From: Deltaproteobacteria bacterium
Lineage (GTDB): Bacteria; Myxococcota; UBA727; VGSZ01
Assembly (NCBI GenBank): GCA_016177705.1
Contig: JACOUT010000014.1
Span: 372,001-436,000, forward strand
DNA: 64,000 bases
Direction of reading: 5' to 3'
The position numbers were made by a program, and so were the translations under genes. Below the pieces are notes generated by a model that did not search any database, was not told where the DNA came from, and saw only the letters and a program-made list of their open reading frames with translations. Shown here in pieces: positions 54,623-62,733 of the stretch (the first letter of the stretch is position 1; the number at the start of each line of letters is the position of its first letter).

Positions 54623-56191
54623 TCACGTCGTCTCGCATCCGTCCTCCACGACAGTGTCATGCACGCCGCGCTTCGACAGCACGCTCACGATCACGCCCTT
54701 GTCGTCGAGCGCGAGCACCTGGCGCCGATCGGCGACCAGCCACTCCCTCCCCTTCACCGCGCGCGCCGCGTGCGCTTCGAACCACTCGACCAGCTCGTCG
54801 AGGGACCGGCGCGTCTCGGCCGCTCGCCGGTGGAACTCGATCAGGCAGGCGCCAAGCGTCGCGAGCGCCGTGACACCGCGCGGGATGTCGGGCGCGGGCT
54901 CTACCCACGTCGACCAGGAGAGCTCACCGATGCGAGCGGCCCAGAAGCCTGCGCCCCACGCGGCGAGAAGCTGCCGGCCATGCTCGGCCGCAACGTTGCA
55001 CTGGTTGCGCGGGCCGGCGGCGTCCACCACGGCACCGCGGCAATCGACCTCCACCGTCGCATGCTCGCCGTCCACCACGACGTGGAACAGAAACGACACG
55101 CCCTCGGTCGCCTCGCGCGCGTAGGAGCCCACGCAGTGCTCCATCTGCATCCCTTCCGCTACGACCTCGCCGATGGTGCAGAGGAAGCGTACTCCGCTCG
55201 GCGCCGGGATGGGCGGCGCGCGGGTCGGCGTATCCTTGGCGAGCGAGGGCGCCTCGCTCGGCCGTCGACGAGGGAGCAAGAGCGCCCGGCGCACCAGCGT
55301 GCGCACGGTGTCGCGTCCGCGCGGGGCGCCGCCGCGCGCGACGGTCTCGACGAAGACGTGGTCCTTGGCGGCATCGCTAAGATGCCCGACGCCGAGCGCG
55401 CGCGCCGTGCGCTCACGCAGCTCGACGAGCTCGTCCTCGTCAGCGTGCTGCAGGAGCGCGAGCTGCTCGTCCCTGAACTCCCCTCGGCCGCGCGCGCGCT
55501 CGGCGAGCAGGTGCAGGTGCAGGCGGCTTTGCACCGGGCGCTCGAGCTGGATGTTGCGCAGCGCCCAGACGTCGGCGGCGTCGGCGTCTTGTGACAGGTC
55601 GGCGAGGGTCTTGTTGAGCGCGCGGCTGACAACACCGCTCCTCGAGAACAACCGCCGCCAATCGCCGAGCTGCTTGAAGATCGGGTGCGCGCAGGTAGTG
55701 GTCTCGGTGGCCTGCGGCAGGGTCTCGAGCATCGCGGCCGCGACGGCTGCCGCGCGAAAGCGCACGACGTCGGCCGCGAAGTACGGCAGAGCAAGCACCG
55801 GCGCCGAGCACAAGAGCGGCGTGGGCCGCACCGCGGCGACGACGGCGTCCGCCTCGTCGAGCGTCGCACAGCGCGCGCGCGCGCTGCGTCGGAGTGCTTC
55901 GACCAGCAGCGTTTCGAGCTCGGGCGTCTCTATGGTCTCGCGCACGCGCGGCGAACCGAGTTGGAACAGATCGCCTTGCATGGAAGGCCCATCCTCGTGC
56001 TTGCGCGCGGCCTGCGCATACCGTTGCAGCACATGGACGGCCGCTCGCAGGCCCTCGCGCGACGCCGCATACTCGCGGCGCAGGCCTCGCCCCACCGCAA
56101 GCTCGAGGACGCCGCGGCGCGTGTCCACCACCACCAGGCTCCTGGCCACCGTGGCAAGGCGCAGGCCGGTCGCGTGCTCCTCGACGATCAT
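54623..56191 (-). CDS. PcfJ-domain protein
   Basis: ATG 56191, six bases after GAGGG, gives 522 residues. The C-terminal half (about 325-440) has the PcfJ pattern: V-R-F-L-C-T-I-G-E-V-V-A-E-G-M-Q-M-E-H-C-V-G-S-Y-A, then A-T-V-E-V-D and R-N-Q-C-N. The N-terminal 320 residues are helical with no recognised domain. PcfJ was named from conjugative plasmids; its biochemical role is unknown. No conjugation genes are present. A copy of the 19-bp operator lies 55 bp upstream of the start, placing it in the same regulon as the AAA, phosphatase and WYL operons. Confidence 0.75.
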   Translation of the reverse strand: MIVEEHATGLRLATVARSLVVVDTRRGVLELAVGRGLRREYAASREGLRAAVHVLQRYAQAARKHEDGPSMQGDLFQLGSPRVRETIETPELETLLVEALRRSARARCATLDEADAVVAAVRPTPLLCSAPVLALPYFAADVVRFRAAAVAAAMLETLPQATETTTCAHPIFKQLGDWRRLFSRSGVVSRALNKTLADLSQDADAADVWALRNIQLERPVQSRLHLHLLAERARGRGEFRDEQLALLQHADEDELVELRERTARALGVGHLSDAAKDHVFVETVARGGAPRGRDTVRTLVRRALLLPRRRPSEAPSLAKDTPTRAPPIPAPSGVRFLCTIGEVVAEGMQMEHCVGSYAREATEGVSFLFHVVVDGEHATVEVDCRGAVVDAAGPRNQCNVAAEHGRQLLAAWGAGFWAARIGELSWSTWVEPAPDIPRGVTALATLGACLIEFHRRAAETRRSLDELVEWFEAHAARAVKGREWLVADRRQVLALDDKGVIVSVLSKRGVHDTVVEDGCETT

Positions 56192-56245
56192 GCGCATCCC
56201 TCGCGCCGCATGCGGACGGCACAAGCGCCAGATCTGACACCTGCG

Positions 56246-56264
56246 TGCGACAGCAGCCGTCGCA
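56246..56264. promoter_or_regulatory. 19-bp operator upstream of the PcfJ gene
   Basis: TGCGACAGCAGCCGTCGCA has the same arms as the WYL-operon site; the surrounding bases extend the arms to 8 bp. Only the central bases differ from the other copies. It is 55 bp upstream of the PcfJ start. Confidence 0.75.
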
Positions 56265-56384
56265 CGGCGTCTCGGGATGCGCAGGTGGGCACGCAGAGAT
56301 GATCCAAGCCCGAGAGTGGCGGGACCCTCATGCCCGAGAGAATCCACTCGGCGATCTTCAAGATCTCAACGCCCCACCCCGGCA

Positions 56385-56640
56385 CCAGGAGCGGGGCACC
56401 TGGGGTCATGCCCGAAGCCGCCTCCGGAGGCCCGCACGGCGCGCCGCCCAGCCACCACCCCGCGTGACGACGCCAACCGCACGCCGGCCCCAGCCGCCAC
56501 GGCGCCACAACCCTCGGCACGACCGAGCGCCAACATCACGACCACCAAGCTTTGGCGGCGGCCGCGCAACAAGGCACCACCCGCCAAGGGGCCGAGGACG
56601 GGCGGCGCGGGCATGACCCCAGGGGCCCCGCTCCACCCTG
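56385..56640 (-). repeat. Right copy of the ~250-bp element with terminal inverted repeats (inverted relative to the left copy)
   Basis: The left arm, starting near 56388, contains CACCTGGGGTCATGCCCG, and the right arm near 56610-56634 contains its near-complement CGGGCATGACCCCAGGGGCC, both capped by GGAGCGGG/CCCGCTCC. Read on the minus strand the interior matches the left copy, including GTCCTCGGCCCCTT, GTTGCGCGGCCGCCGCC and GTGCGGGCCTCCGG. No gene is supported within it or in the rest of 56265-56693. Confidence 0.8.
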
Positions 56641-56693
56641 CACGTCGACGACGCACCCACGCGCATCCACGAACACCACACCGAAAAAGCGAA

Positions 56694-56717
56694 GCGGCGG
56701 GCCTCAGGGCCCGCCGC
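56694..56717 (-). terminator. Rho-independent terminator of the lipoprotein gene
   Basis: A 10-bp stem (GCGGCGGGCC/GGCCCGCCGC) with a 4-nt loop. On the minus strand it is followed by TTCGCTTTTTCGG, giving a T tract, 27 bp after the stop of the gene at 56744. Confidence 0.8.
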
Positions 56718-56743
56718 CTCACCGCTGCGAACGAACGCTCAGC

Positions 56744-57886
56744 TCAGCCGCCGAGGCCGTTCTCCGCCGCGTTCTGCAACGCGCCCAGGATGCCGTCGTC
56801 GACGTCCGCCAGCGTGGGGATGCCGAGGTCCGCAAGCGGCACGTCGAACGGCGCCGGGCAGCCGGTGGCGGCGTCGCCCTCGGTCTCGACCACCGTCTCG
56901 GCGCCGGCCTCGTCGGTCACCGTCACCTGGTAGTACTGCTGCTCCACCGCGGCGTCCCAGCACTCGGTGCCTTCGCCGATGTTGGCGCCGGCGTCGCCGC
57001 CCGTCAGCAGCACCTCGCCACGCCCGATGCCCCGGTTCCACAGCACGAGCTGCATGTCGAGCGTCTCGGCGGCCGTGGTGTCCTGCAGCACGTTGCCCTC
57101 GACGGCGAGGTTCATGAAATCGATGGTGTTGCCGTCAGCGCCCGCCACGTTGCCCCACAGGTGGTCGACGTCGATGGTCTCGGTGCCGCCTTCGCCGTTG
57201 AAGCCGCGGAACGAACCGACCACGAGGGTGACCATGCTGTCGCTGCCGTCGTCATTCGGGCCGCGCGCGAAGCCCGCGGCAAAGCGGCCGCGCGCCTCGG
57301 CGCTCAGGTCGGCGCCGTTGGCCTCACCAAAGGCGCGGCTGGCCTCGAAGTCGAGCAGCAAGACGCCGTTGCCCTGATCCTCGACGTCGGGGGTGGGGTT
57401 GACGCCGCCCCAGATGACCGGCGCCGCGGTCGCGATGTCGTCGCCCATGAGGCGCGCGAAGGCGAACACGAACTGGAAGTCCTCACCCTCGTCCTGCTCC
57501 TTGATGTAGACGAGCGCCTTGTCACCCGCGAGCGGCGAGTCGCCGTTGTCGAACGGCCCCCACACGAACTCCCTGGTCTCCGAGTTGTAGAGGGTGGGCG
57601 GCAGCGCCACCACGGCCTCCACCGTGTCGAGGATGTTGCCGATCATGGTGTTGACGCCGACCACGTGCGGCACGGCCATGGCCGGGTACACGGCCGGATC
57701 GCCCACCAGGGCACCAGCGCCGCCGGCGCTCTCGGGCAAGGTGGCCGAGAGGTTCTGCTTCTTCGGCACGGCGCTGCGGTAGCGGGCCAAAAGCGCCTGG
57801 TCGATGGTGGGGTCAGGGGTCTCCACCGGCGGCAGGGTGCAGGCGGTGGCGGCGAGGAGCAGGGCAGGCAAGGCAAGCGTCTTCAT
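56744..57886 (-). CDS. Lipoprotein of unknown function
   Basis: ATG 57886 gives 380 residues; longer frames upstream lack a signal. Lipobox A-A-T-A-C (Cys16). The mature part is acidic and beta-rich, with two cysteines in the C-terminal third (T-E-C-W and T-G-C-P) and sequences such as V-I-W-G-G-V-N-P and D-H-L-W-G-N-V. I recognise no family. It has its own good terminator and is divergent from the metalloprotease gene across 124 bp, so it lies just outside the accessory block. Confidence 0.7.
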   Translation of the reverse strand: MKTLALPALLLAATACTLPPVETPDPTIDQALLARYRSAVPKKQNLSATLPESAGGAGALVGDPAVYPAMAVPHVVGVNTMIGNILDTVEAVVALPPTLYNSETREFVWGPFDNGDSPLAGDKALVYIKEQDEGEDFQFVFAFARLMGDDIATAAPVIWGGVNPTPDVEDQGNGVLLLDFEASRAFGEANGADLSAEARGRFAAGFARGPNDDGSDSMVTLVVGSFRGFNGEGGTETIDVDHLWGNVAGADGNTIDFMNLAVEGNVLQDTTAAETLDMQLVLWNRGIGRGEVLLTGGDAGANIGEGTECWDAAVEQQYYQVTVTDEAGAETVVETEGDAATGCPAPFDVPLADLGIPTLADVDDGILGALQNAAENGLGG

Positions 57887-58010
57887 GGTGTCTCCCGGTT
57901 GGCGATCGGTTGTTTGACCCGGCGGCCGGCCGCCGTGGAAAGGCGCCGCGACCGATCCCGACTGCGGGATGTTACCCGGGACACACTCCTGGGCTGCGGT
58001 ACGCTGAGAC

Positions 58011-59270
58011 ATGCACCGTGGTGCCGCCCTGCTCGCGCTCGTGTGCGCGGCATGCCCACCTCCGCCGGATCTGACGCCACACGCGCGTGTGCGGCTCGAG
58101 GACGGAGCGGCCGCACCCACGGACGATCCGCCGCCCGCGCTCGCGGCCCCCGACGCGCCGCAAGGCGTCGAGGTCTTCGAGCTCGGCCCGCTCGCCATGA
58201 CCGACGGCGTCAGCCCCGAGGTGCTCATCGACGTCGACGAGCAGGTGCGCTCTTTCACCCTGCTGGTGTCCGCGCAGCCCGAGGCTCACGTGATCGTCGA
58301 TCGCGTCCTATCACCCGACGGCGCCCTTGTGGTCGATCCTGACACCCCGACGGACGCGTCGCGTCAAGCGCGGCAGCTCTCGCGTGGCTTCGTCGGCCCG
58401 CTGCTCTCGATGAACCGCATGGTGCCCAAGCGCGGCGGCGGCGCATTCATCGTGCCCAACACGCCGGACGTGGCGCTCGTGCCTGGCACCTGGCGCGCGC
58501 GCGTGCGGCAGGGGGTGGTGGGGGTCGGCGCGGACGGCACCTTCGAGCAGGCGCCGCTCGATCGATCGGTCCGGCTGACCGTGCTGGTCGACACGCGTGC
58601 GACACCGTCGCGCGCGCGCTTGGAGGTAGCGCTGCACTTCACCGGTGCGAGCGGCATCACCGCAGCGAGCGCCGCGAACGATCCGCTCGTGCAACAGGTG
58701 ACCTCGACCCTAGGCGACACCTTCGACGCTGTCGGCGTGGACGCCATGGTCGCGGGCTTGTTCGACGTCGAGAGCGGCGACGCGCTGCGGACGCTGACGC
58801 TCGCGCCCGACCTGTGCGAGGACGGCGACCTCGCCACGCTGCTGCGCGCGCTCGAGCCCACGCGCGGCGCGGTCGACGTCGTCTTCGTCGATCGCATGCG
58901 CTGCCTGGTGCGCGGCGCCACCACGCTCGACGGCTACGCGGGCCTCGCCGCGGCCATCCCCGGCGACGTGCTGCACGAGGGCGGCGCCCACGGCGGCGTC
59001 GCGGTGGCGCTCGACATCGTCGGCGACGACGCGCAGACCGCCGCCTTCACCGTGGCGCACGAGCTCGGGCATCTGTTGGGGCTCTTTCACACCATGGAGC
59101 TGGTCTCCGGCGCCGATCTGCCGATCTACGACGTCATCTCGGATACACCGGACGACCCGAGCTTCAACGCCAACCTGATGAGCGCGGCGCCGCAGCCCTC
59201 GACGTCGCTGTCGGACGGCCAGGCCTTCGTGCTCGCAGTCAACCCGTGGCTGTCGGCGAGCGCCGAGTAG
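58011..59270 (+). CDS. Metzincin-like zinc metalloprotease lipoprotein
   Basis: A 419-residue protein with lipobox V-C-A-A-C (Cys15). The catalytic motif H-E-L-G-H-L-L-G-L-F-H (His350 to His360) is the extended H-E-x-x-H-x-x-G-x-x-H zinc site of metzincins, and N-L-M-S near residue 393 can serve as the Met-turn. The N-terminal 300 residues form beta-rich domains (S-F-T-L-L-V-S-A-Q-P) that resemble pre-peptidase-type modules. It is probably an outer-surface or secreted protease, useful for protein degradation in predation; substrate unknown. Confidence 0.85.
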   Translation: MHRGAALLALVCAACPPPPDLTPHARVRLEDGAAAPTDDPPPALAAPDAPQGVEVFELGPLAMTDGVSPEVLIDVDEQVRSFTLLVSAQPEAHVIVDRVLSPDGALVVDPDTPTDASRQARQLSRGFVGPLLSMNRMVPKRGGGAFIVPNTPDVALVPGTWRARVRQGVVGVGADGTFEQAPLDRSVRLTVLVDTRATPSRARLEVALHFTGASGITAASAANDPLVQQVTSTLGDTFDAVGVDAMVAGLFDVESGDALRTLTLAPDLCEDGDLATLLRALEPTRGAVDVVFVDRMRCLVRGATTLDGYAGLAAAIPGDVLHEGGAHGGVAVALDIVGDDAQTAAFTVAHELGHLLGLFHTMELVSGADLPIYDVISDTPDDPSFNANLMSAAPQPSTSLSDGQAFVLAVNPWLSASAE

Positions 59271-59316
59271 CGTTTCTCTCCTTCTGTTTCCCAGCGCGAC
59301 CCGATAGAGGTCGGCT

Positions 59317-60981
59317 GTGCGCTTCGACGAGCTCCCCATCGCCCCGCCGCTGCTCGAGGAGCTGGCTGCCAAGGGCTACACCGAGGCGACGCCGGTGCAG
59401 GTGGCGGTGCTGCAGGCCTCCATCGACGTCGACGCAGGCCGTGCGTACGCGCGCGACCTGCTGGTGTCGTCGCAGACCGGCTCGGGCAAGACGCTGGCGT
59501 TCGGCCTCGCGGTGGCGCCGCTGCTCGATCGGCACCGGACGCCGCGCGTCTTGGTGATGTCGCCCACGCGCGAGCTCGCCCAGCAGGTCGCGCGCGAGCT
59601 GCAGTGGGTGTACCGCAAGATCGGCGTCAAGGTGACGACGTGCGTGGGCGGCATGGACATCCGGCGCGAGCAGCGCGCGCTCGACGCAGGTGCAGCCGTG
59701 GTGGTGGGCACGCCTGGCCGCGTCATCGATCACCTCGACCGCGGCTCGCTGGTGCTGGCTGACCTGCGGGCCGTGGTCCTCGACGAGGCCGACGAGATGC
59801 TCGACCTCGGCTTCAGGGACGAGATCGAGCGCATCCTGCAGGCCGCCCCCGAGGAGCGGCGCACGCTGTTGTTCAGCGCGACCCTGCCGCGCGAGATCGT
59901 GGCGCTCGCCAAGAAATACACCAAGGACGCGACGCGCCTCGCGGTAGGCGCGCAGACGGCCCACGCCGACATTCAGTACCTGGGCCACCTGGTGGCGCCA
60001 CGCGAGCGAGAGCATGCCGTAGTCAACGTGCTGCGCGCGCACGACGTCGGCACCGCGCTGGTCTTCTGCGCCACGCGCGAAGGGGTGGCGCACCTGCACG
60101 GCAGCCTGGTCGAGCGCGGCTTTCGCGCTGTGGCGCTCTCCGGCGAGCTGTCGCAGGCGGAGCGCAACCGCGCGCTGCACGAGGTGCGCGAGGGCCGCGC
60201 GCGCGTGCTCGTGTGCACCGACGTGGCCGCGCGCGGCATCGACCTGCCCGCCGCCGCGCTGGTGGTGCACGCCGACCTGCCGCACAACGCCGAGGTGTTG
60301 CAGCACCGCAGCGGCCGTACCGGTCGCGCCGGCAAGAAGGGCACCGCCGTCATCCTGGCGCCCATGCATGCGCGCGGCGGCGCCGAGCGCCTGTTGCGCG
60401 CGGCGCACATCGAGGGCGGCTGGAGCCCGGTGCCCACCGTCGACGACGTGCGCGCCAAAGACAACGAGCGCCTGCTGCTCGACGTCGGCGCGCTGGTGGG
60501 TGAGGGCGAGCCCGAGGATCTCGACGTCGCCAAGGCGCTGCTCGAGCAGTACCCCGCGCAGCAGCTCGCCGCGGCGCTGGTGCGTAGCGCGCGCCGCTCG
60601 CTACCGGCGGCGGAGGAGCTGCCGCTGACGACGAGCTACAAGGCCGCGGCCTTCGACCGCCACGGCGCGCGCGACCACCGCGAGGATCGACGCCGCAATG
60701 AGCGCCCACGGGGCCACGACGTCGGCGAGGGCCCAGAGGGTGTCTGGTTCCGCGTCAACGTCGGCCGCGCCAAGAACGCCGACCCGAAGTGGTTGCTTCC
60801 CATGCTGTGCCGGCGCGGCCACATCCAGAAGCGCGACCTCGGCCGCTTCAAGATCTCGCGCACCGAGACCTTGTTCGAGGTCAGCCCGAAGAAGGCCGAC
60901 GCCTTCGAGCGGAGCGCGCGCGAGCCCGACAAGAAGGACCCGCACCTGCGCATCGAGCGCGCCGACGGCGAAAGTCCCTGA
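59317..60981 (+). CDS. DEAD-box RNA helicase with DbpA-type RNA-binding domain
   Basis: GTG 59317 gives 554 residues. Helicase motifs are intact: S-Q-T-G-S-G-K-T, P-T-R-E-L-A-Q-Q, V-G-T-P-G-R, D-E-A-D, S-A-T, A-R-G-I-D and H-R-S-G-R-T-G-R. After a charged linker, the C-terminal 75 residues (V-W-F-R-V-N-V-G-R ... I-Q-K-R-D-L-G-R-F) are a DbpA/CsdA RNA-binding domain. Such helicases help ribosome assembly and cold-stress RNA turnover. Convergent with pccB, 11 bp apart. Confidence 0.95.
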   Translation: MRFDELPIAPPLLEELAAKGYTEATPVQVAVLQASIDVDAGRAYARDLLVSSQTGSGKTLAFGLAVAPLLDRHRTPRVLVMSPTRELAQQVARELQWVYRKIGVKVTTCVGGMDIRREQRALDAGAAVVVGTPGRVIDHLDRGSLVLADLRAVVLDEADEMLDLGFRDEIERILQAAPEERRTLLFSATLPREIVALAKKYTKDATRLAVGAQTAHADIQYLGHLVAPREREHAVVNVLRAHDVGTALVFCATREGVAHLHGSLVERGFRAVALSGELSQAERNRALHEVREGRARVLVCTDVAARGIDLPAAALVVHADLPHNAEVLQHRSGRTGRAGKKGTAVILAPMHARGGAERLLRAAHIEGGWSPVPTVDDVRAKDNERLLLDVGALVGEGEPEDLDVAKALLEQYPAQQLAAALVRSARRSLPAAEELPLTTSYKAAAFDRHGARDHREDRRRNERPRGHDVGEGPEGVWFRVNVGRAKNADPKWLLPMLCRRGHIQKRDLGRFKISRTETLFEVSPKKADAFERSAREPDKKDPHLRIERADGESP

Positions 60982-60992
60982 CGGCCGCGCCG

Positions 60993-62585
60993 CTACAGCG
61001 GGATGTTGCCGTGCTTCTTCGGCGGGATCTCGTCCCGCTTGTTGCGCAACAGCATCAACGCCTGACAGAGCCGAGGCCGCATGTCCTCGGGCAGGATGAC
61101 CTCGTCGATGTAGCCGGCCTCGGCCGCCTTGTACGGGTTCTGGAACTTGTCGGCGTAGTCGGCGACCAGCTCCTTCATCTTGGCGTCCTTGTCACTCGCC
61201 TTGCCGATCTCATCGCGCTGGATGATCGCCACGGCGCCGGCCGCGCCCATCACCGCAATCTCGGCCGTGGGCAGGGCCAGGTTGACGTCGGCGCGCAGGT
61301 GCTTGGGCGCCATCACGCAGTAGGCGCCGCCGTAGGCCTTGCGCAGGATGACGGTCATCTTCGGCACCGTCGCCTCGGCGTAGGCGAACAGCAACTTGGC
61401 GCCGTGCCGAATGACGCCGCCGTACTCCTGCTGCGTGCCGGGCAAGAAGCCGGGCACGTCGACCAGCGTCAGCAGCGGGATGTTGAAGCAATCGCAGAAG
61501 CGCACGAAGCGCGCCGCCTTGTCGGAGGCGTCGATGTCGATGGCGCCGGCCATCACCTGCGGCTGGTTCGCCACCACGCCGATCGACTGGCCCATCAAGC
61601 GGGCGAAGCCGATCACCATGTTGCCGGCGAAGTGCGGTTGCACCTCGAAGAAGTGGCGGTCGTCGACCACCGCCTTGATGACGTCGCGCACGTCGTAGGG
61701 GCGGTTCGGGTTGGCTGGGATGAGGGTCTTGAGCGCCTCGTCCTTGCGCTCGGGGTCGTCGCCGATCTTGCCCTGCGGCGGCTCCTCCGAGTTGTTCGAC
61801 GGGATGAAGCCGAGCAGCTCGCGCGTCACCATGATGGCACGCGTGTCGTCGTCGACGGCGAAGTGGGCCACGCCCGACTTCTGCGAGTGGGTCATGGCGC
61901 CGCCGAGCTGCTCCATGGTCACCTCCTCGTGCGTCACCTGCTTGATGACGTCGGGGCCGGTCAGGAACATGTAGCTCGTGTCCTTGACCATCACCACGAA
62001 GTCGGTGAGCGCCGGCGAGTAGACGGCGCCGCCCGCGCACGGCCCGAGGATGACCGAGAGCTGCGGGATGACCCCGGAGGCGAGCGTGTTGGCGCAGAAG
62101 ATGTCGGCATAGCCGGCCAGCGACGCCACGCCCTCTTGGATGCGCGCGCCGCCCGAGTCGTTCAGGCCGATGACCGGCGCGCCTACCTTCATGGCCGTGG
62201 TGTACAGCTTACAGATCTTCTCGGCCGCCACCTCGCTCATCGAGCCGCCGAACACGGTGAAATCCTGCGCGAACACGAAGACGTGCTTGCCGTCGACCTG
62301 GCCGTAGCCGGTCACCATGCCGTCGCCCGGCGGGTGGCTCTTTTCCATGTTGAAGTCGAGGCAGCGGTGCGTGCGCAGCCGATCCATCTCGACGAAGGAG
62401 CCCGGGTCGAGCAGCAGCTCGATGCGCTCGCGGGCGGTCAGCTTGCCGACCTTGTGCTGCTTCTCGATGCGCTCTTTGCCGCCGCCGGCGAACGCCGCCT
62501 CGGTGATGCGCTGGAGCCGCTCGCGCTGCGCGCCGCGTAGAGCGTCCCAATCCGTCGCCCCAGCCTTCACGTCGGAACCGGCCAT
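60993..62585 (-). CDS. pccB: Acyl-CoA carboxylase carboxyltransferase subunit (propionyl-CoA type)
   Basis: ATG 62585 gives 530 residues. It has the biotin-dependent carboxyltransferase fold with H-K-V-G-K-L-T-A-R-E-R-I near the start, G-G-S-M-S-E-V-A-A-E-K-I, the oxyanion loops D-S-G-G-A-R-I-Q-E-G and G-P-C-A-G-G-A-V-Y-S-P, and L-V-D-V-P-G-F-L-P-G-T-Q-Q-E-Y-G-G. The length and sequence fit propionyl-CoA carboxylase beta, which makes methylmalonyl-CoA. Its likely biotin carboxylase and biotin carrier subunits are encoded 21 kb away at 37777-39912. Confidence 0.93.
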   Translation of the reverse strand: MAGSDVKAGATDWDALRGAQRERLQRITEAAFAGGGKERIEKQHKVGKLTARERIELLLDPGSFVEMDRLRTHRCLDFNMEKSHPPGDGMVTGYGQVDGKHVFVFAQDFTVFGGSMSEVAAEKICKLYTTAMKVGAPVIGLNDSGGARIQEGVASLAGYADIFCANTLASGVIPQLSVILGPCAGGAVYSPALTDFVVMVKDTSYMFLTGPDVIKQVTHEEVTMEQLGGAMTHSQKSGVAHFAVDDDTRAIMVTRELLGFIPSNNSEEPPQGKIGDDPERKDEALKTLIPANPNRPYDVRDVIKAVVDDRHFFEVQPHFAGNMVIGFARLMGQSIGVVANQPQVMAGAIDIDASDKAARFVRFCDCFNIPLLTLVDVPGFLPGTQQEYGGVIRHGAKLLFAYAEATVPKMTVILRKAYGGAYCVMAPKHLRADVNLALPTAEIAVMGAAGAVAIIQRDEIGKASDKDAKMKELVADYADKFQNPYKAAEAGYIDEVILPEDMRPRLCQALMLLRNKRDEIPPKKHGNIPL

Positions 62586-62668
62586 GATCGAACCTCGCTC
62601 GTCGGACGCGCGCCGACGGTGATGCAGGGATAAGCAGCGCGCGCGCAAAAAAGAAAGGCCTTGTGCCG

Positions 62669-62704
62669 CCGACGACGCCTGGAGGGGTTGCAGGGCGTCG
62701 TCGG
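62669..62704. repeat. Hairpin between divergent genes
   Basis: An 11-bp perfect inverted repeat (CCGACGACGCC with GGCGTCGTCGG) with a 14-nt loop lies between pccB and the surface-protein gene, 29 bp before the latter's start. It could be a leader hairpin or an operator. Confidence 0.4.
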
Positions 62705-62733
62705 GCGTGGCTCAACCTAGGGGAAGGAGCTGC

